A stretch of DNA of 64,000 nt from Bordetella parapertussis. Lineage in GTDB: Bacteria; Pseudomonadota; Gammaproteobacteria; Burkholderiales; Burkholderiaceae_B. Position 1 is the first letter of the stretch. The number at the start of each line of letters is the position of its first letter. Both the position numbers and the translations under genes were made by a program. The notes under the pieces are model-generated. The model was not told the origin of the DNA. It saw only the letters and a list, made by a program, of their open reading frames with translations, and ran no database searches. Of this stretch, positions 52,098 through 60,393 are shown one piece after another. Location of the stretch: NCBI GenBank assembly GCA_945872285.1, contig CAMBZR010000005.1, positions 9,082 through 73,081 of the forward strand, in the 5' to 3' direction.

Positions 52098-52912
52098 GCA
52101 CCAACCCCTCTGACAATCACGCGATCGGCGGCACGCCCGACGCAAGCCCAGACCCGGCCGAAGCGCCACCGGCAAACGAAAGTTTCATGTCGCATCTGAT
52201 TGAGCTGCGCACGCGCTTACTACACGCGGTGGGTACGGTAGTTGTGGTGTTTGTTGTGCTGTTTATTTATCCTGGCGCTTCGGTGATCTATGACATTCTT
52301 GCCGCGCCGATGCTGGCTTCGTTACCAGAGGGGACTCGAATGATTGCGACGGGCGTGATCACGCCTTTTATGGTGCCCATGAAGGTCACGATGATGGCGG
52401 CCTTTGTGGTGTCGCTGCCCGTGGTGCTTTATCAAGTTTGGGCGTTTGTGGCGCCTGGGTTATATCGCCACGAACAACGACTAGCTTTACCACTGATCGT
52501 GTCAAGTTCGCTTTTGTTTATCGCTGGCATGGCCTTTTGTTATTTTGTAGTCTTCAGGTCTGTGTTTTCGTTTATTGCGTCGTTCGCGCCGCAATCAATC
52601 ACACCAGCGCCAGACATTGAGGCTTATCTGAGCTTTGTCATGACCATGTTTCTCGCCTTTGGCGTGACGTTCGAGGTGCCCGTGGCGGTTGTACTGTTGG
52701 TGCGCATGGGGATTGTGACCGTTGTCAAATTGAAGGAAGCCCGCGGATATGTCGTCGTTGGCGCCTTTGTGATCGCAGCGGTCGTGACCCCGCCAGATGT
52801 CGTTAGCCAATTTTTGTTGGCTGTGCCTTTGTGCGTGCTTTACGAAGTCGGGATCCTTGTTGCGAGGGGCGTCAAACCCCGCAGTGAAGAAAAAGCCGAC
52901 GAAGTTACCTGA
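52094..52912 (+). CDS. tatC: Twin-arginine translocase subunit TatC
   Basis: TatC, six membrane helices, receptor for Tat signal peptides. Core motifs are FMSHLIELRTRLLHAVGTVV, YQVWAFVAPGLYRHEQR and the FGVTFEVPVAVVLLVRMG helix. TTG at 52094 overlaps the tatB stop and has GGGAT upstream, giving 272 residues with a disordered Pro-rich N terminus; ATG 52187 would start at MSHLIEL but cut the usual ESFMSHL lead-in. Confidence 0.94.
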   Translation: MSTNPSDNHAIGGTPDASPDPAEAPPANESFMSHLIELRTRLLHAVGTVVVVFVVLFIYPGASVIYDILAAPMLASLPEGTRMIATGVITPFMVPMKVTMMAAFVVSLPVVLYQVWAFVAPGLYRHEQRLALPLIVSSSLLFIAGMAFCYFVVFRSVFSFIASFAPQSITPAPDIEAYLSFVMTMFLAFGVTFEVPVAVVLLVRMGIVTVVKLKEARGYVVVGAFVIAAVVTPPDVVSQFLLAVPLCVLYEVGILVARGVKPRSEEKADEVT

Positions 52913-53130
52913 GGTTTGCACAAATTTAGTGCGGCTTGCGTTTTAAACCCGCCGAGGATTGCTTGCCATTGTTATAAGTGTTTAGCCTACTAAAAATTCC
53001 ACTTGTTACTAAATGTTTTAAGGTATATCTTTTCAATATTGGTCAAAATATTTAGTTTTAGCTCTTTGATTAATGCTTAGCCAGATCGCACCTATCGTGG
53101 TTCGGTCGCCGGCCCTAAAAAGGGATTATC
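52913..53130. promoter_or_regulatory. AT-rich region upstream of the XRE regulator gene
   Basis: This 218-base gap is clearly richer in A/T than the flanking genes from about 52970 to 53080, with repeated TACTAAA/TTTAG motifs. CCCT-AAAA-AGGG (53113-53124) overlaps the ribosome binding site of the next gene and could hide it in a hairpin. No promoter could be assigned with confidence. Confidence 0.35.
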
Positions 53131-53472
53131 GTGCTATCTCATCGTCTTAAACAGGCTCGCCTACGCGTGGGGTTGTCACAAGAAAAACTCGGCAAACTTG
53201 CTGGTATCGATCCAATGTCTGCTAGCGCTCGCATGAACCAATATGAACGCGGTAAACATTCGCCTGACTATCAGTTGATGTGCCGTGTCGCTGAAATTTT
53301 AAATACGCCCGTCAGTTGGTTTTATACCGAAGATGAAGAACTCGCGCGCCTTCAAGAGGTCTTCTATCATCTCGATCCAAACGTGCGACAGCCTTTGTTG
53401 GTTCAGGCTGAGTCACTGATTGCGGCAAATCCGCCGTTAGCCAGGCAAACGCCCACCGAACCTGCCCACTAA
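53131..53472 (+). CDS. XRE family helix-turn-helix regulator
   Basis: A 113-residue DNA-binding protein with a Cro/C1-type domain: LKQARLRVGLSQEKLGKLAG, then the recognition helix around ARMNQYERGKHSPDYQLM. The C-terminal half has no recognised domain. GTG is the start, with AAGGGA six bases upstream. A well-placed AT-rich region precedes it. It converges on the HtrA protease gene with 23 bases between. Targets unknown; not linked to prophage genes here. Confidence 0.85.
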   Translation: MLSHRLKQARLRVGLSQEKLGKLAGIDPMSASARMNQYERGKHSPDYQLMCRVAEILNTPVSWFYTEDEELARLQEVFYHLDPNVRQPLLVQAESLIAANPPLARQTPTEPAH

Positions 53473-53495
53473 CCTGCCCACTAGTCAACAGGCTT

Positions 53496-54665
53496 TTACT
53501 TTGGCTTAGCGGGGCGCTGCCCTGCGGTCAAAGTCAAGGTTTGCAGGCGACCGTTGCGATAGAGCTTGAGCTCAAGGGCCTCACCCGGTGCTTTCGCAGC
53601 AATACGCGCCATGAAGCGTTGGGTGTCGTTGACCGGCTTGCCATCTATCGCTTGGATGATGTCGCCGACTTTCAAACCTCCTTTTGCAGCGGGCCCATCG
53701 CGAAGCATGCCAGCAATAATGACTCCAGCCGCTCGCTCTAAACCGAACGCGCGCGCTAAGTCGGCCGTCATATCCTGCGGTTCAATCCCCAGCCAACCAC
53801 GTTTAACGTAGCCAAATGTCAGGATCTGACTCAACACCGTTTGCGCCGCCTCGGCCGGAATGGCAAAGCCAATCCCTAACGAGCCACCTGATTTTGAATA
53901 GATCGCCGAATTGATGCCCACGAGCCGCCCCTGCGTATCGATCAGTGCACCCCCTGAATTACCCGGGTTAATGGCCGCGTCGGTTTGAATAAAGTTCTCG
54001 TAGGTGTTGATGCCGAGCCCAGTACGACCCAGTGCCGAGACAATCCCCATGGTGATTGTCTGGCCCACACCGAACGGATTCCCAATTGCGAGTACGACAT
54101 CGCCAACCCGGGGCGCCTCGAGTAAGGTAAAGCGCAAAAGCGGCAGATTTGTTAGCGCAATACTTAACACCGCAAGATCTGAATCGGCATCGACGCCAAC
54201 CACAGTCGCAACGGCCTGTCGACCATCGGTCAGAGCGACAATAATTTCGTCGGCGCCCTCAATGACATGAAAGTTAGTTAAAACATGGCCCTTGTCCGAG
54301 ACCACGACGCCAGAGCCGAGGTTAGTGGCCTGCTGCTGCTGATTGAAGCCGGGCATTTGTTCAAAAAATTTACGCAGCGCCGGGTCGGCAGGCAAGGGCA
54401 TACGCGAAACAGAAACACGCTTAGTCGTGTGGATGTTAACCACTGCCGGCGCGGCCGCCGCAACCGCCACCGCATAAGACCCTGGCGCCTGTTGCACGGC
54501 GCCGGTATCAACCGCCCCCGAACCGAGCGCGCCAACTGGAATGCCAGGGCGCGGGTCAGCGCGCGCTGGCAGGCGCAACCAATCTGGGCGTAAAGTCGTG
54601 ACCACGAATAAAATCGCGATACACACTGTTACTGCTTGGGCAAACAACAGCCAAAGACGACGCAT
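53496..54665 (-). CDS. HtrA/DegS-type trypsin-like serine protease with one PDZ domain
   Basis: A membrane-anchored periplasmic protease of 389 residues: one N-terminal helix (LLFAQAVTVCIAILFVVTTL), a trypsin-like domain with His in TNFHVIEG, Asp in DADSDLAVLS and Ser in NPGNSGGAL, then a single PDZ domain (about 295-385). One PDZ and a membrane anchor resemble DegS/AlgW, which start sigma-E release, rather than DegP with two. I used ATG 54665 (MRRLWLLF) because earlier starts would run into the divergent Nif3-like gene. Confidence 0.88.
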   Translation of the reverse strand: MRRLWLLFAQAVTVCIAILFVVTTLRPDWLRLPARADPRPGIPVGALGSGAVDTGAVQQAPGSYAVAVAAAAPAVVNIHTTKRVSVSRMPLPADPALRKFFEQMPGFNQQQQATNLGSGVVVSDKGHVLTNFHVIEGADEIIVALTDGRQAVATVVGVDADSDLAVLSIALTNLPLLRFTLLEAPRVGDVVLAIGNPFGVGQTITMGIVSALGRTGLGINTYENFIQTDAAINPGNSGGALIDTQGRLVGINSAIYSKSGGSLGIGFAIPAEAAQTVLSQILTFGYVKRGWLGIEPQDMTADLARAFGLERAAGVIIAGMLRDGPAAKGGLKVGDIIQAIDGKPVNDTQRFMARIAAKAPGEALELKLYRNGRLQTLTLTAGQRPAKPK

Positions 54666-54681
54666 GAGGGATCCAGCAATC

Positions 54682-55437
54682 ATGAAAACTGTTTCAACGC
54701 ACACTTTAACGCAGTGGCTTGCAACCACGCTCAACGTGGAAGCCTTTAGCGATTATTGCCCCAATGGCTTACAGGTCGAAGGCAAGCACTCAGTTGGCCA
54801 TATTGTCACGGGCGTAACGGCGAGCCAGGCCTTGGTCGACGTCGCGGCAAAACAACAGGCTGACGCGTTGCTTGTTCATCACGGCTGGTTTTGGAAGGGC
54901 GAAGACCCCCGACTCGTTGGAACACGTAAGGCCCGCGTGGCCTCGCTGCTCGCGCACGACCTGAATCTGCTGGCCTATCACCTGCCGCTCGATGCACACC
55001 CGGTGCTAGGAAATAACGCACAACTCGCAAGAGTTTTGGGGCTAATTGCCGAGCCTTCACGCACCGCGACTGAGCTGCTTTGGCTGGGCTCAAGGCCGGA
55101 CGTCACCACCTTAGGCGGTTTTGCGCAGCTCGTGGAGCAGCGCTTAGAGCGGATTCCGCTGGTGCTGGGTGCGCCCGACTTACCGGTCCAACGAATCGCC
55201 TGGTGCACGGGGGCGGCTCAAAGCCTGCTTCAGCGGGCGATTGACGCGGGCGCACAGTTATTTATCACTGGTGAGGTCTCTGAGCCAACCGTACATCTGG
55301 CCCGCGAAGCGGGTGTCGGCTTTATCAGCGCCGGGCACCACGCCACTGAACGCTATGGTGTGCAAGCATTAGGCGAGGCGATTGCGCAAGAGTTCGGGAT
55401 CCGGGTGGACTTTGTCGATATCGATAACCCAGTTTAA
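54682..55437 (+). CDS. Nif3-like dinuclear metal centre hexameric protein
   Basis: A 251-residue member of the NIF3/YbgI family, toroidal hexamers with two metal ions per subunit and unproven function (GTP cyclohydrolase I type 2 has been suggested for relatives). Metal ligands appear in LLVHHGWFWKGED, LAYHLPLDAHP and the C-terminal FISAGHHATERYG. ATG 54682 matches the family start. It diverges from the HtrA gene with 16 bases between. Confidence 0.92.
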   Translation: MKTVSTHTLTQWLATTLNVEAFSDYCPNGLQVEGKHSVGHIVTGVTASQALVDVAAKQQADALLVHHGWFWKGEDPRLVGTRKARVASLLAHDLNLLAYHLPLDAHPVLGNNAQLARVLGLIAEPSRTATELLWLGSRPDVTTLGGFAQLVEQRLERIPLVLGAPDLPVQRIAWCTGAAQSLLQRAIDAGAQLFITGEVSEPTVHLAREAGVGFISAGHHATERYGVQALGEAIAQEFGIRVDFVDIDNPV

Positions 55438-55494
55438 CCGGACGCGTATTAAGGATTTCTTGTGCTTGCGGTGAAATCAATAAACTTAGTGAAA

Positions 55495-55938
55495 TCACTT
55501 CTTTAGCGAATCCCTGATCTCGCGCAGCAGTGCAATATCCTCAGGGGTTGTTGGCGGGGCCGCAGCCAGATCCATTTTGGCGCGCGCCGTATTAATGGCT
55601 TTCACCATAAAAAAGATCACAAATGCCAACAACACAAAGTTAATCACAATCGTTAAAAAATTACCCCAGGCAAATAAGTTAGCGCCGGCTTTGGTCAGCT
55701 CAGCATAGGTATCCGGGCCGGCGTACTGAGCCGGGCGCGATAGCACGATGTACTTATTGCTGAAATCCACTGAGCCTCCGACCAAAAAATTGACGATTGG
55801 CATCACAATATCTTTGACAAGCGAGTCGACGATTTTGCCAAAGGCTGCCCCCACGATCACGCCAACGGCCAAATCCACGACATTGCCGCGTAGAGCAAAT
55901 TGCTCAAATTCTTTAAAAATTCCTTTTCCCTGCGCCAT
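55495..55938 (-). CDS. mscL: Large-conductance mechanosensitive channel
   Basis: MscL opens under membrane tension to release solutes during osmotic downshock. The 147-residue protein has [20 protein letters not shown], then [19 protein letters not shown] as pore helix, and the second helix [20 protein letters not shown]. The C-terminal helix bundle is present. Single gene, converging on the Nif3-like gene. Confidence 0.96.
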   Translation of the reverse strand: MAQGKGIFKEFEQFALRGNVVDLAVGVIVGAAFGKIVDSLVKDIVMPIVNFLVGGSVDFSNKYIVLSRPAQYAGPDTYAELTKAGANLFAWGNFLTIVINFVLLAFVIFFMVKAINTARAKMDLAAAPPTTPEDIALLREIRDSLKK

Positions 55939-56088
55939 TTCCGATTTCTCCCATACAAAGTGTTTCTTCGGTCGGGCTATAATAAATGGTTAAAAAGTTT
56001 GCAACAAGACAAAAAGTGTTGGTTGAGTAATGACTGCCGGGCGGCGTTAATAAAGAGGTAAGGTCACCCGCGCAATAACAAGGATAGG

Positions 56089-56733
56089 ATGATGAGTCAG
56101 GATTCTATTATGCATGACGATGAAGGAGCGGCTCCGGTCACGCTCCCGTCAGACCCCACACGCCGTCTCTGGATCGGCACCACCTGTGCGATGGGCGGAG
56201 TAGCGGGCTTAGCCGCAGCGGTACCATTTGTCAGCACGTTCGCGCCCTCTGATCGCGCGCGCGCGGCAGGTGCTCCCGTTGAGGTCGACATCAGTACGCT
56301 GGCACCCGGCGAGATGCGCACGGTCGAATGGCGCGGCAAACCGGTTTGGCTGATTCGCCGCACCAAAGAGCAACTTGAGTCGCTCAAACAAAATAACGGC
56401 GAACTTGCCGACCCAAACTCAACACGCGCAGGTCACACACCGGCTTACGCTAAAAATGAGTGGCGCTCGCGCAAGCAAGAGCTGTTTGTCGCCGTTGGTA
56501 TTTGTACACATTTAGGCTGCTCGCCCACCGCAAAGTTTGCGACTGGTGCCCAACCAAGCCTGCCCTCAAACTGGGACGGCGGCTTTCTGTGTCCATGCCA
56601 TGGCTCAACTTTCGATATGGCGGGCCGCGTGTTTAAAAACAAACCCGCACCCGACAATCTCGAAGTCCCACCGTACCAGTATTTAAGCGACACCCGCATC
56701 GTTGTCGGGGTTGACGAGAACAACAAGGCCTGA
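56089..56733 (+). CDS. petA: Ubiquinol-cytochrome c reductase iron-sulfur (Rieske) subunit
   Basis: The Rieske subunit of the bc1 complex, 214 residues. A Tat-like signal anchor PTRRLWIGTTCAMGGVAGLA precedes the domain with CTHLGC and CPCHGS; cluster ligands are Cys139, His141, Cys168 and His171, with Cys144-Cys170 as disulfide. Start may be 56089 or the next ATG at 56092; AGGATAGG lies upstream. First gene of petABC. Confidence 0.97.
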   Translation: MMSQDSIMHDDEGAAPVTLPSDPTRRLWIGTTCAMGGVAGLAAAVPFVSTFAPSDRARAAGAPVEVDISTLAPGEMRTVEWRGKPVWLIRRTKEQLESLKQNNGELADPNSTRAGHTPAYAKNEWRSRKQELFVAVGICTHLGCSPTAKFATGAQPSLPSNWDGGFLCPCHGSTFDMAGRVFKNKPAPDNLEVPPYQYLSDTRIVVGVDENNKA

Positions 56734-56790
56734 CGGTCTGTTGCTCAACCCCCTACAACGCGACACTGAACAAGTAAAGGAACCGTTTTC

Positions 56791-58170
56791 ATGGCTGGCC
56801 ATAAAACCGTCGAAACGACCGGACTGCTAGGTTGGATCGACCAGCGCTTTCCGCTGACCTCCACTTATAAAGCGCATTTATCTGAATACTATGCGCCCAA
56901 AAACTTTAACTTTTGGTACTTTTTTGGCGCCCTGTCTTTGCTGGTGCTTGTGCTGCAAATCGTGACCGGTATTTTTTTGGTCATGCACTATAAGCCCGAC
57001 GCACAGTTCGCCTTTCAGTCAGTTGAATACATCATGCGCGAAGTGCCGGGCGGCTGGTTTATCCGTTACATGCACTCCACCGGCGCCTCGATGTTTTTTA
57101 TCGTGGTGTATCTGCACATGGTTCGCGCGCTCATTTACGGTTCATACCGCAAGCCACGTGAGCTGGTCTGGATCTTCGGCGTCGGCATTTTCTTGTGCTT
57201 AATGGCCGAAGCATTTTTTGGCTACCTCTTGCCCTGGGGTCAGATGTCTTTTTGGGGCGCACAGGTCATCGTGAATCTGTTCTCAGCGATTCCGTTTATC
57301 GGCCCCGAACTCTCGATCTGGATTCGAGGTGACTATGTGGTGTCCGATGCCACACTGAATCGCTTCTTCGCGTTTCATGTTTTCGCCATTCCATTAGTTT
57401 TACTGGGCTTAGTGGTTTCGCACGTTGTCGCCTTACACGAAGTGGGTTCAAACAACCCAGACGGTGTCGATATCAAAACTAAGCAAGACAAATACGGTCG
57501 TCCGCTAGATGGCATCCCGTTTCACCCGTATTACACCGTGCACGACATCATGGGTTTTATGGGATTTCTAATCATCTTCATGGCGATTGTTTTCTTCGCT
57601 CCCGAAATGGGCGGCTACTTTCTGGAGTTCAACAACTTTATTCCTGCTGACCCGCTCAAAACACCCTTGCACATTGCGCCAGTCTGGTACTTCACGCCCT
57701 TCTACTCTATGCTGCGAGCGACCAACGATGGATTTACTTGGGTGCTTGCCGGCGCCGCTGTCGTCGCCGCAATCTTCATGTTCATTCGTACTAAGGGTCT
57801 GGTCAAACTACTTGCCCCCGTCGTACTGCTTGGCGTCGCCGTCTTATTGCGTCTGATCGACGCAAAATTCTGGGGCGTAGTCGCCATGGGTGGAGCCGTT
57901 GTTCTACTGTTTTTTGTGCCTTGGCTCGACTACAGCCCAGTTAAATCCATTCGCTATCGCCCGGGCTGGCACAAAACGCTCTACGGTGTTTTCTTTGCAA
58001 ACTTTGTTGTCTTGGGCTATCTCGGTACTCAGGCGCCTACAGACTTCTTTAACTTGCTCTCGCAAATTGGTACGCTCATTTATCTGGGCTTCTTTTTCTT
58101 GATGCCTGTCTGGAGTTGTCTCGGAACCTTCAAACCGGTTCCTGACCGAGTCACGTTCCAAGCACACTGA
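56791..58170 (+). CDS. petB: Ubiquinol-cytochrome c reductase cytochrome b subunit
   Basis: Cytochrome b, 459 residues with eight core helices and an extra C-terminal part. It holds haems bL and bH: histidines are in RYMHSTGASMFFIVVYLHMV and FFAFHVFAIPLVLLGLVVSH. The quinol-site PEWY motif is changed to APVWYFTPFYSML, as in other betaproteobacteria (PVWY). Confidence 0.97.
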   Translation: MAGHKTVETTGLLGWIDQRFPLTSTYKAHLSEYYAPKNFNFWYFFGALSLLVLVLQIVTGIFLVMHYKPDAQFAFQSVEYIMREVPGGWFIRYMHSTGASMFFIVVYLHMVRALIYGSYRKPRELVWIFGVGIFLCLMAEAFFGYLLPWGQMSFWGAQVIVNLFSAIPFIGPELSIWIRGDYVVSDATLNRFFAFHVFAIPLVLLGLVVSHVVALHEVGSNNPDGVDIKTKQDKYGRPLDGIPFHPYYTVHDIMGFMGFLIIFMAIVFFAPEMGGYFLEFNNFIPADPLKTPLHIAPVWYFTPFYSMLRATNDGFTWVLAGAAVVAAIFMFIRTKGLVKLLAPVVLLGVAVLLRLIDAKFWGVVAMGGAVVLLFFVPWLDYSPVKSIRYRPGWHKTLYGVFFANFVVLGYLGTQAPTDFFNLLSQIGTLIYLGFFFLMPVWSCLGTFKPVPDRVTFQAH

Positions 58171-58189
58171 GCCTAACCTAATTTACGGA

Positions 58190-59050
58190 ATGACCATGAT
58201 CAAGAAGCTGCTTTGTGCTCTTGCCCTCTCGATAACTTGCACGACGGCCAGCGCCTCAGGGGGTGACTTTGCCCTCGACCGAGCACCTAACCGCATCAAT
58301 GAACTGACCTCGTTACAAAACGGGGCCAAACTCTTTGTTAACTATTGCTTAAATTGCCATAGCGCTGCATCGATGCGCTACAACAAACTCAACGACATCG
58401 GCCTGACCGATGAGCAAATCCGTACCAGCCTGTTATTCACGGGCGATAAGGTTGGAGATTTGATGATGGGTTCGGTTTCTGTTAAAGACGGTAAGGCTTG
58501 GTTTGGCGTGATGCCACCTGATTTGTCAGTGATCGCGCGAGCAAAGTCAGCCAATGCTGGCCCCACTGGCTCAGACTACATCTATACTTATTTGCGTACT
58601 TTTTATCGAGATACTAGCAAGCCAACGGGTTGGGACAACCTTGCGTACCCAGCGGCAGCAATGCCTCACGTCTTGTTCCAGCGCCAGGGGCCGCGCGAAA
58701 TGACCTCGGTCGTTGTGCACCAGCACGAAGCACCTGGTGGCAAAGGCCCCGCGAGCTGGGAACGCGTCACCACGACTTATGACGCCTTAGGCTATACAAC
58801 AAGTCGAACCGAAAAACTTGCCAACTACCAGGGTAAAGCCTCGGCCGATTACAGGTTCAAGGCACTCGAGACCTCGCGCACCTCAGCTTACGATAACGAT
58901 ATCGCAGATCTCACTAACTTTATGACCTGGATGTCAGAGCCGATTCAACAAAAGCGCAAGCAGATCGGCGTTTGGGTGTTATTGTTTTTAGGTTTGTTTT
59001 TCGTCGTGGCGTGGCGCCTAAACGCCTCGTACTGGAAGCACGTCAAGTAG
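58190..59050 (+). CDS. petC: Ubiquinol-cytochrome c reductase cytochrome c1 subunit
   Basis: Cytochrome c1, 286 residues, with signal peptide (to about SASG), haem motif CLNCH (Cys53, Cys56, His57), the segment MPPDLSVIARAK, axial-methionine region and a C-terminal membrane helix IGVWVLLFLGLFFVVAWRL. The second ATG at 58196 has better spacing from CGGA and may be the true start. Completes the bc1 complex. Confidence 0.96.
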   Translation: MTMIKKLLCALALSITCTTASASGGDFALDRAPNRINELTSLQNGAKLFVNYCLNCHSAASMRYNKLNDIGLTDEQIRTSLLFTGDKVGDLMMGSVSVKDGKAWFGVMPPDLSVIARAKSANAGPTGSDYIYTYLRTFYRDTSKPTGWDNLAYPAAAMPHVLFQRQGPREMTSVVVHQHEAPGGKGPASWERVTTTYDALGYTTSRTEKLANYQGKASADYRFKALETSRTSAYDNDIADLTNFMTWMSEPIQQKRKQIGVWVLLFLGLFFVVAWRLNASYWKHVK

Positions 59051-59062
59051 TTTGTTTTTCGG

Positions 59063-59100
59063 GGCCAGCGTCTGCCTGACGCAGACGCTGGCCTTTCGCT
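59063..59100 (+). terminator. Strong hairpin after petC
   Basis: GGCCAGCGTCTGC (59063-59075) and its exact reverse complement (59081-59093) form a 13-base-pair stem with a five-base loop, followed by TTTCGCTTTT. The T tract is interrupted, so termination may be partial, allowing some reading into sspA. Confidence 0.75.
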
Positions 59101-59135
59101 TTTATTCGTATTCATTTTTAGGACGGAAATCCATC

Positions 59136-59747
59136 ATGATGGTCCTTTACTCCGGAACCACCTGCCCCTTCTCGCACCGCTGCCGTTTTGTGTTGTTTGA
59201 AAAAGGTATGGATTTTGAAATTCGCGATATCGACTTATTTAATAAGCCTGAAGATATCGCAGTCATGAACCCTTACGGCCAAGTGCCCATCCTGGTCGAG
59301 CGCGATCTCATCCTGTACGAGTCAAACATCATCAATGAATATATTGACGAGCGTTTTCCTCACCCACAGCTGATGCCCGCCGACCCAGTGATGCGCGCGC
59401 GCACGCGCTTGTTTTTGTATAACTTTGAAAAAGAGTTGTTCATCCATGTCGCCGCACTTGAAGACCGCGCGATACGCGCCGACGAAAAGCGCATGAATGT
59501 TGCACGTGCGCAGGTACGCGACCGTCTGTCACAGCTTGCGCCGTTATTGCTAAAAAATAAATATATGCTCGGTGAAGAATTTTCAATGCTCGATGTTGCG
59601 ATGGCTCCGTTACTTTGGCGCCTGGATCATTACGGCATCGAACTTCCTAAAACGGCGGCCCCTATTCAAAAGTATGGCGAGCGTATTTTTTCACGCCCCG
59701 CCTATATCGAGGCGTTGACGCCCTCAGAAAAAGTGATGAAGCGCTAG
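59136..59747 (+). CDS. sspA: Stringent starvation protein A
   Basis: A glutathione-S-transferase-fold protein of 203 residues that binds RNA polymerase and helps acid and starvation survival. N-terminal YSGTTCPFSHRCRFVLFEKG, then NPYGQVPILVERDLILYESN are typical. ATG 59136 is chosen because similarity starts there; the open frame begins inside the petC-sspA gap. sspB follows after ten bases. Confidence 0.95.
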   Translation: MMVLYSGTTCPFSHRCRFVLFEKGMDFEIRDIDLFNKPEDIAVMNPYGQVPILVERDLILYESNIINEYIDERFPHPQLMPADPVMRARTRLFLYNFEKELFIHVAALEDRAIRADEKRMNVARAQVRDRLSQLAPLLLKNKYMLGEEFSMLDVAMAPLLWRLDHYGIELPKTAAPIQKYGERIFSRPAYIEALTPSEKVMKR

Positions 59748-59757
59748 TCATACTTTT

Positions 59758-60225
59758 ATGGCAGAAACCTCTACTAAGCCGTATATGCTTCGTGCACTGC
59801 ACGAGTGGTGCACCGATAACGGCTATACGCCGCAAATCGTTGTGCGGGTCGATACCAACACACTGGTGCCACCCGCACATATCAAAGATGGGCAAATCAC
59901 ACTCAATATCGGCGTCATGGCCACCAAGGGACTTGTGCTTGGCAATGACACGATCGAGTTTCAGGCACGCTTTAACGGCGTGACCGAAAACCTCTTTATC
60001 CCTGTTGGGGCCGTGACCGCGCTGTATGCGCGCGAAACTGGCGCCGGCATGGGCTTTGAGGTTGAAGCGCCACGTCAAAGTGACACCCCGGCAACCAACG
60101 CTACGACAGCGGGCTTTGCCGCCGGCGCACATGCGCCACCGGCCTCGCCTTCAACCACCACACGCGCTGCAACAAGTACTGAGCCTCCCGAACCTCCCCG
60201 GCCAAAACTCACAATCGTCAAGTAG
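59758..60225 (+). CDS. sspB: ClpXP protease specificity-enhancing factor SspB
   Basis: SspB tethers ssrA-tagged proteins to ClpXP. The 155-residue protein has the substrate-binding domain (KPYMLRALHEWCTDNGYTPQ, then ATKGLVLGNDTIEFQARFNG), a flexible Ala/Thr/Pro linker and the C-terminal ClpX-binding tail RPKLTIVK. Layout and length are normal. Confidence 0.95.
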   Translation: MAETSTKPYMLRALHEWCTDNGYTPQIVVRVDTNTLVPPAHIKDGQITLNIGVMATKGLVLGNDTIEFQARFNGVTENLFIPVGAVTALYARETGAGMGFEVEAPRQSDTPATNATTAGFAAGAHAPPASPSTTTRAATSTEPPEPPRPKLTIVK

Positions 60226-60232
60226 CACGCGC

Positions 60233-60292
60233 TTAAGTCAGCAACCCTTAAATACTTTATAATTCGGCGCGTTGTGATGAATTACACAACGC
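60233..60292 (+). promoter_or_regulatory. Candidate tRNA promoter and leader hairpin
   Basis: A perfect -10 TATAAT lies at 60258-60263, with TTAAGT at 60233-60238 as a weak -35 at 19 bases. Just downstream GCGTTGTG and CACAACGC (60269-60276 and 60285-60292) form an eight-base-pair hairpin that would sit at the 5' end of the tRNA precursor, 18 bases before the tRNA. Confidence 0.5.
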
Positions 60293-60310
60293 TAGCATTC
60301 GCAACGTACC

Positions 60311-60386
60311 GCCGGAGTAGCTCAGTTGGTAGAGCAGCTCACTTGTAATGAGAAGGTCGAGGGTTCGATTCCTTTCTCCGGCACCA
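60311..60386 (+). tRNA. tRNA-Thr (anticodon TGT)
   Basis: A 76-base cloverleaf: acceptor GCCGGAG pairs with CTCCGGC, D arm GCTC...GAGC, anticodon loop CTTGTAA with TGT at positions 34-36, T loop TTCGATT, and an encoded ACCA end. The first anticodon-stem pair is a G-A mismatch. The TGT anticodon reads ACA and related Thr codons. Confidence 0.96.
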
Positions 60387-60393
60387 GTTAAAT

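Noticed and set aside
60311..60386. tRNA-Thr as an integration site of a mobile element
   Set aside because: No integrase gene, repeated tRNA end or foreign-looking genes are next to it; the flanking genes look like core genes.
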